Of a DNA stretch of 64,000 nucleotides, positions 48,211 to 60,899 are shown piece by piece. This DNA comes from Xiphydria camelus. Taxonomy: Eukaryota > Arthropoda > Insecta > Hymenoptera > Xiphydriidae. The DNA is taken from positions 35,185,250 to 35,249,249 of the forward strand of contig OY783192.1 in the NCBI GenBank assembly GCA_963678675.1. Reading direction: 5' to 3'. The notes beneath the pieces are model-generated. The model had not been told where the DNA came from. It ran no database searches and saw only the letters and a program-made list of their open reading frames with translations. Positions within the stretch are counted from its first letter, which is position 1; each line of letters begins with the position of its first letter. The translations under genes and the position numbers were made by a program.

Positions 48211-48789
48211 CCCTTCGTTACTCACGTGGGTTTTTGAAACATGAAAGCTCACCTGGGGTGTACCCTACACCCCAGTTAAAAATGAACGTTTTCTTAGTGA
48301 AAAATTGACATTTTTAAATACTTTTTTTTTATAATTTTAAAGCTTGAGATATCACCTAATGATTTCAATATTTTTTAAAAATAAATTTCGTAATTTTCTA
48401 ATTGAAAACAAAACTCGAAGTCTCGGTATTCAGACGTTCAGATCTCCCTGCCGATTTTTATAAAAAAAATAGTATAAATAGTAAACTTAGGATAGTTATC
48501 GTACTCTCGTTTTATTAACGAAGGACAAATTAACAAATTGGAACAAGTTTTATAGAAAAGTATTAAATATTAAATTAATTACAGATTGTTAAAAATCACT
48601 TTTTAACTCTTTGCAGCGTTCTGTCGGATAAACAAATCGGTTTTGTCTTGCGCTTTCGGTGCAAAATTCTTTAATGAAATGTTTCCGAAAGGTACTGAAA
48701 GTGCCAACCTCGAAAAAAAAAACTCTAGGCGTGGCATGCAAAAAAAGGAGGCTGGGGTGTAGCCTACACCCCACGTGAGCAACGAAGGG
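48211..48789. mobile_element. piggyBac-like non-autonomous element, 579 bp
   Basis: Flanked by intact TTAA on both sides (48207-48210 and 48790-48793). The ends are CCCTTCGTTACTCACG (left) and the complement of CCCTTCGTTGCTCACG (right). Next to each end lies a palindrome with GGGGTGTA...TACACCCC. The left end repeats CTCACSTGGG at 48221 and 48248, and the right end has it once. The interior is AT-rich with no transposase frame. A 61-codon minus-strand frame inside (48589-48774) overlaps the right palindrome and is probably chance. Confidence 0.85.
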
Positions 48790-48793
48790 TTAA

Positions 48794-49001
48794 AGGCTGT
48801 AATCGGGCTCCTTAAGTTTCCTGATATTGACGAGACTTCGATCGCGAAACTTAGTCAATAGATGCCCGATAGGGTATGCTACACTTTGTTTGTCGGGACG
48901 TTTAAAGACTACGCCATGGATGACGCATTACTTGGATGCCCGACTAGGCCCTGGTCAGGCTACCGACGCAATAATTCTGATATGCAAGCCCTGATAGTGC
49001 C
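48794..49001. other. Spacer between two MITEs
   Basis: About 200 bp. The word GATGCCCGA occurs twice (near 48863 and 48936), with pyrimidine/purine-rich hairpin potential between. No element ends could be fixed. Confidence 0.4.
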
Positions 49002-49294
49002 TACACGGTGAAAAAGGATTAGTAAATTGTACAGTAAACACCAGTAACAGGGCTCCGCGGGAGGTGAAACAGAGTACTTTTTACAGTTCATAAAAGTATA
49101 ATATAAGCATCACAGTTTATACAGTAAAATTTGTTATGCACCCAACACATATTAACGGGAGATTGGTAAATTTTACCGCATAAACCAATGCTTATACCGT
49201 TACGAACTGTAAAAAAAGTACACTGTTTCATCTCCCGAAGAGTTCTGTTACTTGGGATTTACTGTAAAAATTGCTCATTCTCTTTCTCCGTGTA
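49002..49294. mobile_element. Foldback MITE, TA-flanked, ends CACGG
   Basis: TA (49002-49003) plus CACGGTGAAAAAGGATTAG on the left pairs with the right end CTTTCTCCGTG plus TA (49293-49294). Arms of roughly 130 bp align as inverted copies with moderate divergence (shared words TTTACAGT, AAGTAACAG, GGGAGATGAAACAG). No coding capacity. Confidence 0.8.
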
Positions 49295-49424
49295 TACGGG
49301 GCGAAATAAAAAATGCGTAACACGCCTTGCAGGGTCCCGATCAAGCAATTTCTACACGGGTTCACTTGTTTCGACTTCAGTTTGGTTACTTCAACTCTAT
49401 TTATTTTTCCTTGCAGTCTTAACG

Positions 49425-49642
49425 TACTTTTAGACGGTCATTTCAGTTTTCCATTCAGCTTCAGTTTCAGTTCAGTTGTCAGTTGTCTTATGTTGAAACA
49501 TACAAAAATAACGGCAAATTGAAACTGATACGGAGCTGTGACTTGATGTGTTTCCCAAAAGTTTGTGCATCAGTTATTAGAACTGACAACTGAACTGAAA
49601 CTGAAACTGAATCGAAAACTGAACTGTGACCGTCTAAAAGTA
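49425..49642. mobile_element. Foldback MITE with TTCAGT-rich arms
   Basis: TACTTTTAGACGGTC at the left and GACCGTCTAAAAGTA at the right are perfect inverted ends. The arms then consist of repeated CAGTTT/TTCAGT words, which pair as ACTGAA words on the other side. The centre is about 100 bp. TA could serve as the target duplication if the terminal TA pairs belong to the flanks. Confidence 0.8.
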
Positions 49643-51243
49643 CCTTTACAGCATTGAAACGATTGCACCGTGAGGTTCGTCGTATTCAACTCCACCGATG
49701 GTCGAATGAAGTAAATTTATTGTTCAGTGAGCGTTCTAATTTTGTGTCTGGCCTTCTACACGACCCACAAACTGCTTCCTAACGCGACCGAGATAACGCC
49801 GCGTACGAGGTACGGAAGATACTCGCACCCCGATCTCTCTCTAAGCGTATAAGCGAAATAGCTACTTCTCCCCGGCGAAAGGTACGAGTAACTAAGTATA
49901 CCCGAGTAGAAGGAAGCATAGAGCCACGTAGTCCGCTTATACGAGTATACCCTTCTTCGCTTCTAGTGGCTTACCGAGTGCCACTCGTGTGAGAGGCGCG
50001 AGCTTTCCCGAGTCTTAGATTCCTCTTTGGCTCTCGTTGACCTTACGTTTATGGGATTTACCGCGGCTTATTGAATACCTGCGCGAATCGGGGTGCACCT
50101 CTTTTCTTCCTCCCCTCGCGAGCATTGGGGGACTCGAAGCTCGCGTACCTACAGTCACAGTCGCGACGGACTAAGAGGGTCGGATCTGACCCTGTTTCCC
50201 CGATGCTATTTTGTCACACGTGGAACGCCCTAAGCTCCCAGCGAATCCCATCCTTTTCGTCGGGAGAGTAGCTTCCGCGAGCTCGCGGCGGCACGGAAAC
50301 AAACGAGCCGACGTCGTTCGTGCCCGGGGCTCCGCCAGGCACGACGCGTCCCTGGGGATGTTTGCGTTTCGCTCGCTCGAACTCGGCTAACGAAGCCGAG
50401 CTCGGAAGACAGAAATATGAGGACGGATGAGCGCTCTGGAGGAGGAATTTTCAAGGAAGAGTCGACGACAGGGTTCGGAAGATCGGAGGAAAGGAGTATT
50501 GACACTTATTTCGAAGTGGCATACGGAACACGTTCGATCGAATGGACGAGAGGGGCCTTCTCGGGACGTGGTTCGATACGAGCATGTTTTTGAAAGTTTA
50601 ATGCTGCTCTGAGTCTACGAATTCCTTATTTTCGATTAAAGATTCGATTCTGAATTCCCCTGCTATTTCCCTGTCTCAAATTGCCATGAATTACTACAAA
50701 TGGGTATATTTATCATGGTAGGACAGAGGGAAATTAATTTGATACATGTTTTACGTTCGATAAAAGTCCAAATAAAAAAGCCTCGATTTATTACACTGGC
50801 GAGTTTTGCAGCAATAAAGAATAATTGTGCTATAAAAATATTGAATATTTCTTTCTGTGAATTTCCGAGATATCGTATTAACTCATAGCCCCATACCTTC
50901 GTTTGTATATATATATATCGAAGAGGGATTATGACATCGAAGAAAATGCAATACTGCTCGAGATACGCGGTTAATAAAAGTCCCATTGATACGCGCGATG
51001 TTTAATTACAGTTTGCGAAAGAAATCGGTTTATGAGAAAGCGGAAGTTCGGTTCGCAATGCTGCCGGCCATGCGGAGCGAAAGTTCGAGTTATATACGCG
51101 AACTGTTCGATTATAGAGAGCAGACGTTGTATAATATATATTTCGCGATAGAATAAGTCGGAATATATAATATAAGCAAACGAGACTTGGGTTTCGCGAC
51201 GTCTCTAACTATTCAAAAATTCAACGACTCGATCGATTCGACA
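49643..51243. other. Noncoding DNA without a recognisable gene
   Basis: Mixed composition; CpG-rich around 50.2-50.45 kb. No gene supported. Confidence 0.5.
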
Positions 51244-51291
51244 AATCCCGTCCCGGCATAATATTATACCAAAAATATTATGCAATCCCGT
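51244..51291. repeat. Perfect hairpin flanked by an 8-bp direct repeat
   Basis: GCATAATATT (51256-51265) and AATATTATGC (51274-51283) form a perfect 10-bp stem with an 8-base loop. The direct repeat AATCCCGT occurs just outside at 51244-51251 and 51284-51291. It could be a minimal transposon remnant with an 8-bp target duplication, or chance. Confidence 0.4.
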
Positions 51292-52791
51292 GATATCTCC
51301 GAGCGCTCCTGACTCTCCAAGACACCTCCGTACCGTCTGGATACTCGAGTGGAACTTTCCGCGGACAAATATTTGCCCCGAACTTTTCCTCAATTAGACT
51401 TTTCACGCCACGTTTCGCGCGAAAAGTTTTTCGAACAATCAACGCCTAGATATGCGGAAGATATTATAATATTGAACGTGGTGTGCGCGCGATACCGCGG
51501 GATATCATGTAACACGGAGATTTAATATCACATTCTGTTATCCGACGTTGCACCAGATGCATAATCATGCCGATCCCTTGACATTTCTGAACATCTATTT
51601 TAATCGCCCGGTATACTTCCGATGTAACTATACCCGATGCCACATCGACTCGATAATTTCAATTAGCGAGTAATTAATCACCCGAATAATAATCCAATCG
51701 GAATAAGAGCTCCGTTAAATCTCTCCCACCGACTCCAGATAGTTAAATTAGTTTATGCTTTCTTCTGCGAAGAATACATCCAATTTTGACTGAGAAAGAG
51801 AAAGAAACGAGAATACACCTACTATATATATATTATGTATGCTACCTATATTTATATTCCCCGACATTTACTGCAGATACTCCAGCCTTTCCCGACCGTC
51901 GGACATCATCAAGAATATACCTATCCAGCGTATATTACGTAACGAAAAAAAAGAGGATAAAAACGTTCTCGCCGTCGACGAAGCAGACGCGTAGCCGACG
52001 GGGCGCGAACAACACGGTAAGAAACAGAGGGGAGTCTCGCGAGGGGCGTTGTTTGCTTCCACGGAGGGCAACCAAAACTACGCTATACGTAGGCACCGAG
52101 GATATCTATAGTGGTCAGGCCGCGCGAGAGCGGGAAGAGGGGGCGAGAAGCAGAGGGTGCCGCAGAGATGATTTAATCGATTACGATAAGCGTATAATGA
52201 TTCCCCCGGTGGAGCAGTTCGTTTCAATGGGTTTCTATGCAAAGTAGGGCTCGCCGGTGGAAAGCGCGCGGAGCGGGCGAAAGGGAGCGGCCCTCCCTCC
52301 CTCCCTGATACTGTGCTCCGGTATACTCGCATCCTTCCTCTCCCCCGCTCGCCCCTCCACGTCGACGACGTCGCACAACGACGAGGCTACGGGGAAGCGC
52401 GCAGGACCGGAAGCCGCGCGGATCGTTCGCCGGGGACGACGACCACGTCGTCGTCGAAAAACTTCCCCCTCGTCTGGAGTGCGTCTCGCGTGGAAAACGT
52501 GAACCCCTCCCCGGCCGATAAACGTCGAAGAGCCGAGGCCTATTTCGAAAGCGGCGGACGAGCAAATTATTCCGGGAGGAGAATTAGCGTCGTTCCGCCT
52601 TGCCTTTCCGCGGTATCTACGGCAGGGTATCGAGCGTCGCGACGCGCAACCCCTCCGCTGTACGCCGTTTCCTTTTTCAAGCTCGAACGAGCGCCTATTT
52701 ATTCCGATGGCGGGGAAACGGGGAAAGCTTTACCCGCGGATCGCTCCTGCTCGTTTCGTTGCCGATATTGCGAGAAAGTGGAATGCACGGG

Positions 52792-52809
52792 GTGTGTGTG
52801 TGTGTGTGT
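52792..52809. repeat. (GT)n microsatellite
   Basis: Eighteen bases of GT repeat, 18 bp before a T16 homopolymer. Confidence 0.85.
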
Positions 52810-52827
52810 TTCGGGGTATAACCGTCG

Positions 52828-52843
52828 TTTTTTTTTTTTTTTT
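52828..52843. repeat. Poly(T) run
   Basis: Sixteen T in a row. Confidence 0.85.
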
Positions 52844-55220
52844 CACGGGGAACTGCCGAGGATCGACGAACGAATTAAAGGGAGAATTGCAGCGAATTTG
52901 TCTTCGCTTCGGAGGCACGCGGATTCGTGGAAATAAATTGACGGTAGAGCTACGAAAATACGAGAAAAAATATTTTCTCTACGCACATTCGCAGGAACGT
53001 ATAATTCGAGGATGATTCGGGCGGATGATTCAGAGAGTGAGCTCCAGGGAAGATGATGCATACGCGTCGACACCGTCGACTGTATATCTCCGTCGATACC
53101 CGCCTATGGCCGATAAAGTCGAGATAAACCCGCCGTTCCCATAAACCATTTCCTCCGTTTCGCTTCTCGATCCCCCGCGCCACTTTGTCGGCTCGAAAGT
53201 TTTTCTCCCAAAAGCGGCGAGGCTTTGGCGCTCGCCCCACCCCCATCGAGCTGATACAACCGCCTCTGGATCGACCACCGTCTCGCGACCACCACGACCC
53301 GTTGGTGTATGTATAAATGTGCATACGTGTGCGTACGTATATCCACACGTGCCTATGGGTATACATATAGGTTAATATGTATAATACGTACATGTAGCTA
53401 TTCCAATTTGGTTACACACCCGTCTCCGTGACCGTTTAATGGATATTCCTCCCCCCCGACGAAATCTGCCGGCTTCACGCTGGATTCCTGGCGCAAGTAA
53501 TCGTACCGACGTCCATTTGAATTTGTCGACTCTCCCTTCCGCGCCCACAAACGACAGTTTGTCCCCTCGCCGACGCCCCACGGCAGAAATAGCGCGAGCG
53601 GGCGAGTCTGGTCGCAATCGAATCTCGCGAAAATTGGCGTGGAATTCGGACGCGCGTTGTGCGCGAGACAGTCATTACGATTCCTCGTTTTCGCGCGTGA
53701 CGAGATTCCGATTTTTAAGGAAGAGCAAGTGCGGCGCAGCGAGAGATCGCCAGCGTGTACCTACAATCGGCCGTAGGAGCGGCGAGAATCGCCTCGTTCG
53801 TCGCATCGCTATTCGAATATCTACATTGTAGTCGAATGCCGCGCGAGGGTCACCGTCGATTAATTCCGACCCGCGCGGCAATACGTCCTATTTTGCGTGC
53901 AGGTAAACGCTGGAATTATCCGTCGCGATATCTATACCCGTCGATCATCTTCCAACCCTCGCTCCGCGGCCGGACGACCAATTAGTCTGCGTATACAAAT
54001 TTGCCCGTCCGGTTATCCTGAATAAGCGCTCGCCCCACACGACTCTCGCGCGCGCATCGATTCTCGAAAATCTACGTTCCGCTCTACGCCGGAGTCGGAT
54101 TCCGCGGCAGACCTCAATTTCCGGTCGCGTTGCGCGTGCTCGTGAACGTACTTCGTAATAGGAGCAGTCGATTCCCTGTGCAGGAATGGAGTTCATCAAT
54201 TTTGACAACGGGGTAGTGGCACGATTTTAGGAGAAATTATTTGTACGCAGAGCATTGAGTTCTTTCGACGATAGTGTTTGGAAAAACGCGATACTCATGC
54301 TCTGTGGCGAGAAAAAAATTATCAGAGTAATGCTAATTTGTATGCCTGAATCTCTGTCGTGACGTCATTCAGGTACCTACCAGTGGCGCGTAATCCGTGG
54401 AACTGGCACTCTTGTAACGTGCGATCAGAGGTTCTCAATTACTAGTTCACCGCTGAACGTCGTCGAGGCGCACGCATCTCTGCTGTCAAACAGGCACCTA
54501 AATTCAAAACTACGATGCTACTTTTAAATCGAAAATTACATTTTTTGAACAATAGATATTAGCCGTCCTTGCTTTATAGTAATTAATATTTGAGGTTTGA
54601 GGAAACCGTTTATGAAAAAGAAAATGGGAATTGCTGACTAGTGTCACTACCCCGTTGTCGTTAATCGTTGGCAAATATTCGCCTATTTCGCGAACGCAAA
54701 AATCGTCATATTCTCCCTCGCGTGAAAGATATACGCTGACACGAACGCGACCAGTCGCCGCGATGACGCGTCGATTGTCCGCGAAAGAGGATGCAATGTC
54801 AACGTCAACAGGGGACGTTGATGAAAACAATAGCCTCGCGTGTCTCGCGGCGCGGATCATCACTGCGCGCCACCGTATCCGCGTTTCGCGTGACCGATCG
54901 ATGTCCACGATCTCGTCGGCCTATCGCAATTTCCCTTACGCAATCGGTAAACGGATCGATCGCACCTGCCGCGTTGCGTACGACCGTCGGCCACTCTATA
55001 GGGCCTGCGAATTCAATGAGAAAGAGCAGATCCAGCGACGGGAACAATGATTCGCCGCTACACGGCCTCCGTAAGTATACCCCAGACTGACATCGTGAAA
55101 GTTTAATGATGTTAGCGTCCGTTTAGGAAATGTAGCACGTACCGCACGTTGCAAGGTAAAGGTAGTGGCGCGAGAAAATTATTTCGGGAGGTGAGAGCAG
55201 ATTTCGAAATAATATTCGTA

Positions 55221-55457
55221 TACTGAGAAAAAAATGCAGTCAATTTAACCAAAATTGTAGAGACGATGACCAAATTGTTTGGTGAATTATGGATCCTCCA
55301 TTTGTTTGGTTAGACTGACCACTTTTTTAGAATAACGACATTTGATTCGAATAACTAGATATTCGGTTCAACCCGCCAGTATTTTCGTTAAAATAACTAA
55401 ACGTGATTAACTAGATTCCTTTTATCGTTTTAGCCTAATTATTTTTCTCGGGGTGTA
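55221..55457. mobile_element. MITE with CTGAGAAAAA ends, TA-flanked
   Basis: TA (55221-55222) then CTGAGAAAAAAAT on the left, and ATTTTTCTCGGGGTG then TA (55456-55457) on the right. The interior repeats AACTA- and AACCAAA-type words on both halves. The ends resemble those at 41708 and 48117. Confidence 0.65.
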
Positions 55458-58400
55458 GTGATTTTGCTATTTCCGCCTCCTGCGAGAATAATTAGCGACT
55501 CTTACGGTATTCTTTACTTCTTCCTACCATTACTTCATAAATTTTGAATGAAGAAGGTGAATCCCCCGCGTCCTTCACGTGTTCGATGGGGATAAGTATC
55601 CGAGAGGGGCGCGACTTTGTGAAACTTTAACAATGTTTAGCGGACATATCTGTCTCATTTGTTATAACGAGGACATCGTAGAGACATGGATTATACTAAA
55701 TACAAAATTAAGAAATTACGCGTAAAACAGTTCAAAAACATTTTCCGTTAATTGGAAATTAAAGTCCCGAAAAGACGATTGAAATATACCGATTTATTTC
55801 CTAATTCTGCTTTCGTTCTCGACAAACTTTGCACTCTCTTGACTCTAACTCAAACCGACTTCCTCGCTAACGCGATGCAAATTAGTGTGCTCAACGTGAT
55901 CCACTCGAATTCGCGTCTAGCTCGTCGTGTAAATCACATAGCAGCCGGCGGCTATATTACATGCACTTATCTCGGGGCTTAATCCGAATTCCACGCCCTG
56001 CTATTAACTTAAGTTGCACTGCACCAGCGATTCCCAACCTCTATGGGGCGGGACCTACATGAATCTCTCTTTCCGGTAGCTTCGCGAAAAAAACTACTAA
56101 ACGACTCATTTTTTCCCTCACTTATCACGAGCTAATATCAAAAGGCGTTCCTACCGACTACGAAGATGACGAAATCCTTCGAATACGTGAATCGTCCTAC
56201 AGGAGAGGCTGGCAATTGCTGTGCCGTAGGCAATTGGGGCGAGTAGGGTGAAATAGGATACTCGAGCTCGCCCTTGACTGCCGCGGTAGGCAATAGTCAC
56301 CAGGGACCATCAGAAGCGTTCCACTTCACCCTACTTTCCGACGCTCCCGCCAGTCCCTCGCAAGATTACCTACTTCCTCACTCGAAGGTGACGACACCGA
56401 TGCTCCACTTTCAATCATCGAGTGCCAGCCGCCTAATTCACGTCAAACTCGCAATCGCAATCCGAGCGAGTGCACTTCTACGCGGAACTCCTTGTAATTC
56501 TGCCTCTAATGACATGCTTGGATGGGATCTCCGAAATTCTAATTCGAAACAACATCACGGGACGTTGCCGCTGATTCGGACGAGAATCTCGGGGCACTAT
56601 CCAAACACAAGCAAAATCCTTCCTGTTTATTCTGCGATCCTGGACAACCACTGATTGGTCTCTGTCACTACGGACTTATATGCATTAAAGAGAACAATTA
56701 TTCGTGAATTATACCTACAGTCAGGAAGGCTCAAAGAAGAAAGAGAAAAATACGTGAAAATCGATAGAGAGCAAATGCACTGGCTTAGTTCGCCATCCTA
56801 CATTTCAGTGGGGTTGAAAAAAGAAGTCACACAGACTCCGACATACATATGTGCAACTCGCGACTAGTTTTAACCCTGGCGAACTTTCGACGTATCGTGC
56901 GCACCGACCGTTGCCAGAGAAACTCTGATGCAACTAGACCCCGCAACGCTCGTATTTCCTGAAAGCGCGAGAAGCGTTCATTTCTGTTCAGTCGTCGCCA
57001 CCGTCTTCCCGGGGCGAAAGAAACCGGAGTCCGAGGCGATAGCGGGGACAATTTATTAACCGTCGCTCCTTGGTTCGCCCTCGAAACTTGGTGTCGCGTA
57101 CGTGCATACACGTATACACACGTGTACGTATCACCGGTCGCAGGACCCAAGCGTCGAGAGACACGCGGCGGACAAAGCACTTTTTCGTTATTTCGCGCCG
57201 GGCCGTTTTCAATGTTTTTCCGCTTCCGGGCCAAAGGGGAAATGGAGCCTCTAAATCAAGACTCGATTACGGGTTCGACGGGCGAAACGTGTTTCGCGCG
57301 GGGGGGTGGTGGTGATTTGTAATTTACGGTGCATTACCTTCTTCGCGATGCTCGTCCCCCGCGAGACAAGATTTACAATCGTTAATTCGAGTTCCGATCG
57401 GCCGATGGGAACGAATGGTTCCTGTCGGGAATTTCAATAAAACGCACGGGGCTTTCTCGTGTCGCTACCGTGCGTCTACACACACGGGGGCCGTGAAATT
57501 TACACGCGTACGAACATAGCCGCGCTTCGGCGAGTCCCGCGTGAACGGTAAGCGTGCGAAACGAGTTTCCCGCGCGAGTAGGATCGTCACAATGTTGCAG
57601 CCAGATGGTGCGGACACGAGTAATGCCCGTATTGCGCCGTCGCACGCTTCCGAATGCTCCGACTCGGGCTGAATGAGGAATTTATGATATTCGATGGGAA
57701 AATGTACGATTCTCGGATAATTCGAAATACGAGATTTTTTAAATCTGCGAAATACGCCATACAGAGACGTTTACGTGCGTGAAATATGAAAAAAGCTCGA
57801 CGGTATCATTCCTATTCTTAAAAGTCCCGCCAGCGTCGAATCTAGAATTTGTGGATTCCCATAAAAGCAGCGGCGGAACGCCGGGGTGAAGGGGGAAAGA
57901 TTTGCGAGTCGACCTGATTTCGTATCGAATTCTTTCCTTGTTTCCCGCGCGTTCGCTCCTCGGAAGAATCTACAGGCTCGGTTTTGTATCAGTGGAGACG
58001 TCAATTCGCAAAGCCCGGACAGACGAATAACTCGATATTCGCGCGGACAATTCATGAAATACTGAACAGAAAAAATTACTATTATATTTATCTGTAAGCA
58101 ATTAAAGGCAGTGTTATCCCCAGCATTGTTTGAAATAATACGATAATTAAACCCTTCATTATTTTGCACGCAACAATCGATGTAAAGCTATTACATTGCG
58201 CTGGGAAATATTACACTGCACCTCGTTTCACCCCGCAATACCGATTAAAATAATGTTCGTTATCAGGCGTCCGGAGGAGATGAAAATATTGATTATGATT
58301 TTATTTCTCTTGTATACCAATGAATTACCCTGCGTGGGTAGCGATTGAGGGTGCCTTACGTGGCAGCTAAACTGATTTCTCATATTGCTCCGCTGTAATC

Positions 58401-60899
58401 ATCGTGTGCCGCACCTTTCCCTAAACCAATATACGCGTCGAGTTCCGCAACGCTTTATCGAATGCTCCTGCACTATACACCGACTGACTGTGGGCTTCTG
58501 TACGCTCTCCTATACGTAAATATACTCTGTGCCACACACACAGTAGCGTTTCGACGCTGAAAGGAGAGCGGCATACTTCGTATACAGGCACTTGAAGTTT
58601 CTTACGCGCGAGAAATCCAGGATTCAGGGTTTATCGCCCACCGGTGATGGAAACCGAGGGAGCTAAAAGTTCGTCGTAAAAGCGGCGCATGTAGATGTGC
58701 TCGCGGTTCCCCGCGTTCGAATAATTTGCATCTTAAAGTCCGACGCTCGTTAATGCAAAAGAGTGGATCTCGCGATACACGAATCGAGTCGTAGCGGATG
58801 AATCTTGATAATTGAGCAAAAAAGTGCCTCTGACTTTTTTTATTTCCCACGAAGTTCCGCGGTAGAGGATGGCACTGCGGAGGGAAAATTAAGAGAGTGC
58901 ATCTGGCACACGGAGAAAAAAAAAGTAGATGTTGATGAAATTCACGGTCACGGGCGGGAGAACGCCGTTCGAGTTACTCGAATTAAATAATTTAGCTGTA
59001 ACGATTTGAAATTGTTTGATGAAAATAAGCTGTAGTTAAGTTTAGCGAGTTGTTAGTTCAATTAACACGATCTGCGTTCCCCCGCCCGGGGCTGCTAATT
59101 TAATCAGATCTGCCGTACTGTGTTCGCAGTGTACGGAAAAAGCGCGCGGAACGAAATGAATGAAACATCCGTTGGTACGTAGAACAGGTGCCTTACCAAA
59201 CGTTATATGGCCTTCCAAGGCATATTCGCACGGAATATCGAGTCGCAACGTCACGAAGCTGTTAATCAACTCTTCTAATTTCAAAGCGAGGCGACGTAGG
59301 TGCAAATTGCTCGCGCTTTCGCGGTAATAACTATTATTTTGCGCATAATTGCGTCATTTATAAAAGTACCCACGACCCGACGCTTTAGGCGCGCGCAAAA
59401 AAATCGCAAGATGCGAGACTCCCCCGTACGGAGTTCCTTGTAACCGGGGTGGTGAGGGGGTGGGGGGCGCCTTTACGTATTCATGCGACGTTGCCTCCGT
59501 CTCGTACACACAGAGGGGCGGTAGACGCGCGCGCGAGACTCTTTCGCCGAGAATTCTCAGGAAAAGGGAGGAGCGCGGAAAGTGGCCTCGGGGGGATAGT
59601 TTCCGGTCGAGCTATCGAGGAGTACGACGAAAGAGAGAGTGTCAAGTCGCGAGAGCTCCGCGAGTTCGGACAACCCCCGTAGCCCGAACGAGGGTAGGAG
59701 TCCGAAGCTAAGCAGGACTCTCAAGGGTGAGCCAATCAATATGGGGGGCGAACGCGGGTGGGAAGGAAACGGAGACAAGGGATGCCCGGATACCGGGGCC
59801 GAGCGGCGCCGAGACGCCCGGCGTCACGATGTCCCACGAGCTACCCGGCCCGCGTTACACGCACTCTATACGAATGCGGAGGGGTTGGTCGGGAGGGAGG
59901 GCGAGACGAAGGCAAGTTTAGCAAGGCGGGCACCGCGCGACCACGTTCGGGGGTGGTGAATTGAACCGGGAATCACGTGTTGGGCTTCTCGACGCTTTTG
60001 GTATCTGGCGTCATCTACCGTCCGTGGAAATAACCCGTTTCGAACGGCGCCAACGAAAGCCACAACGAGCTGTGCTTTGTACGTCATCAATTCGACGACC
60101 AATTTCCATTTGCCAACGATTAAACGCATAGATCACGGTGACCGACTTTGCAAGCATCGGGTTTTGCTCAAAGAGAAATATTTGTTTGCAAGCGCTTTAT
60201 CGCGAAGCGATGGCAAAGAACGATGCGAATGACGAGTCCGATTGCGCACGAGCCGATGCGCTTTATACGTACTTCGCGGTAATTCGGTTTCGTGATTGCA
60301 TTCCGTAGACGCAGTATTACTGCGCCGACCGGAATAAAGCTGTTTACCGCGATGTATATAACGCGTATGAAAGAGTCACCACCCGATTTCATTACAAAAT
60401 GCTACATCGCTACGTGTCTCATCGAGTCTAAACGTTCCTCGAGCCTCGAAGTTCGCGTTACCATCGTCAATTCTCGGGAAAATAGTAACCTCGAATATCG
60501 CGTCGCGCATGCCCGATACTTTTTCGGGATTGCCACCGCTCGACATTCGTGCATCGTATAAAAAATCATCGTCGCTGGGTACTCGAAATTCCCACGGAAC
60601 AACCGCAACGGGTCGCAATTACGATCGTCGCTTATTTCATCACAATGAAAAGAGTGTTTTACCGTGTCCGCTGTCCTCCCCGCATCGCGTCGTTCCCGCG
60701 GCGCAGCTTCTCCTTCGTTCTCCCATCGCATCTCGCATATCGCGCACACGCACGGCCGTCGACACGTTCCTCCCGCATCACGGCCTCCTTCGAGACGATC
60801 CGGAGTCATCGTCACGTCCTCCGAAACTTCTCCGAGATACGCAAAAAAGCACCGATTCAAAAACAATGCAATCTTCCCGAAACATTTGTCGCGCCGCTC
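55458..60899. other. Noncoding DNA upstream of the right-end gene
   Basis: No supportable exon. A single MITE-like end, CACACGGAGAAAAAAAA, lies at 58907 without a matching partner nearby. An 11-bp inverted pair AGTAGGGTGAA/TTCACCCTACT lies at about 56240 and 56324. CpG content is high from about 59.4 kb. Confidence 0.5.

Larger units (their letters stand above)
51292..55220. other. CpG-rich noncoding DNA with simple repeats
   Basis: No supportable gene. It includes a GT run (52792-52809), a run of 16 T (52828-52843) and a tract of TAC/GTA and CACGTG words around 53300-53400. Long open frames between 52.2 and 53.9 kb overlap on both strands. Confidence 0.5.

Noticed and set aside
48589..48774. 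61-codon frame inside the piggyBac-like element, considered as a transposase remnant
   Set aside because: It overlaps the terminal palindrome and shows no catalytic or zinc-finger pattern.
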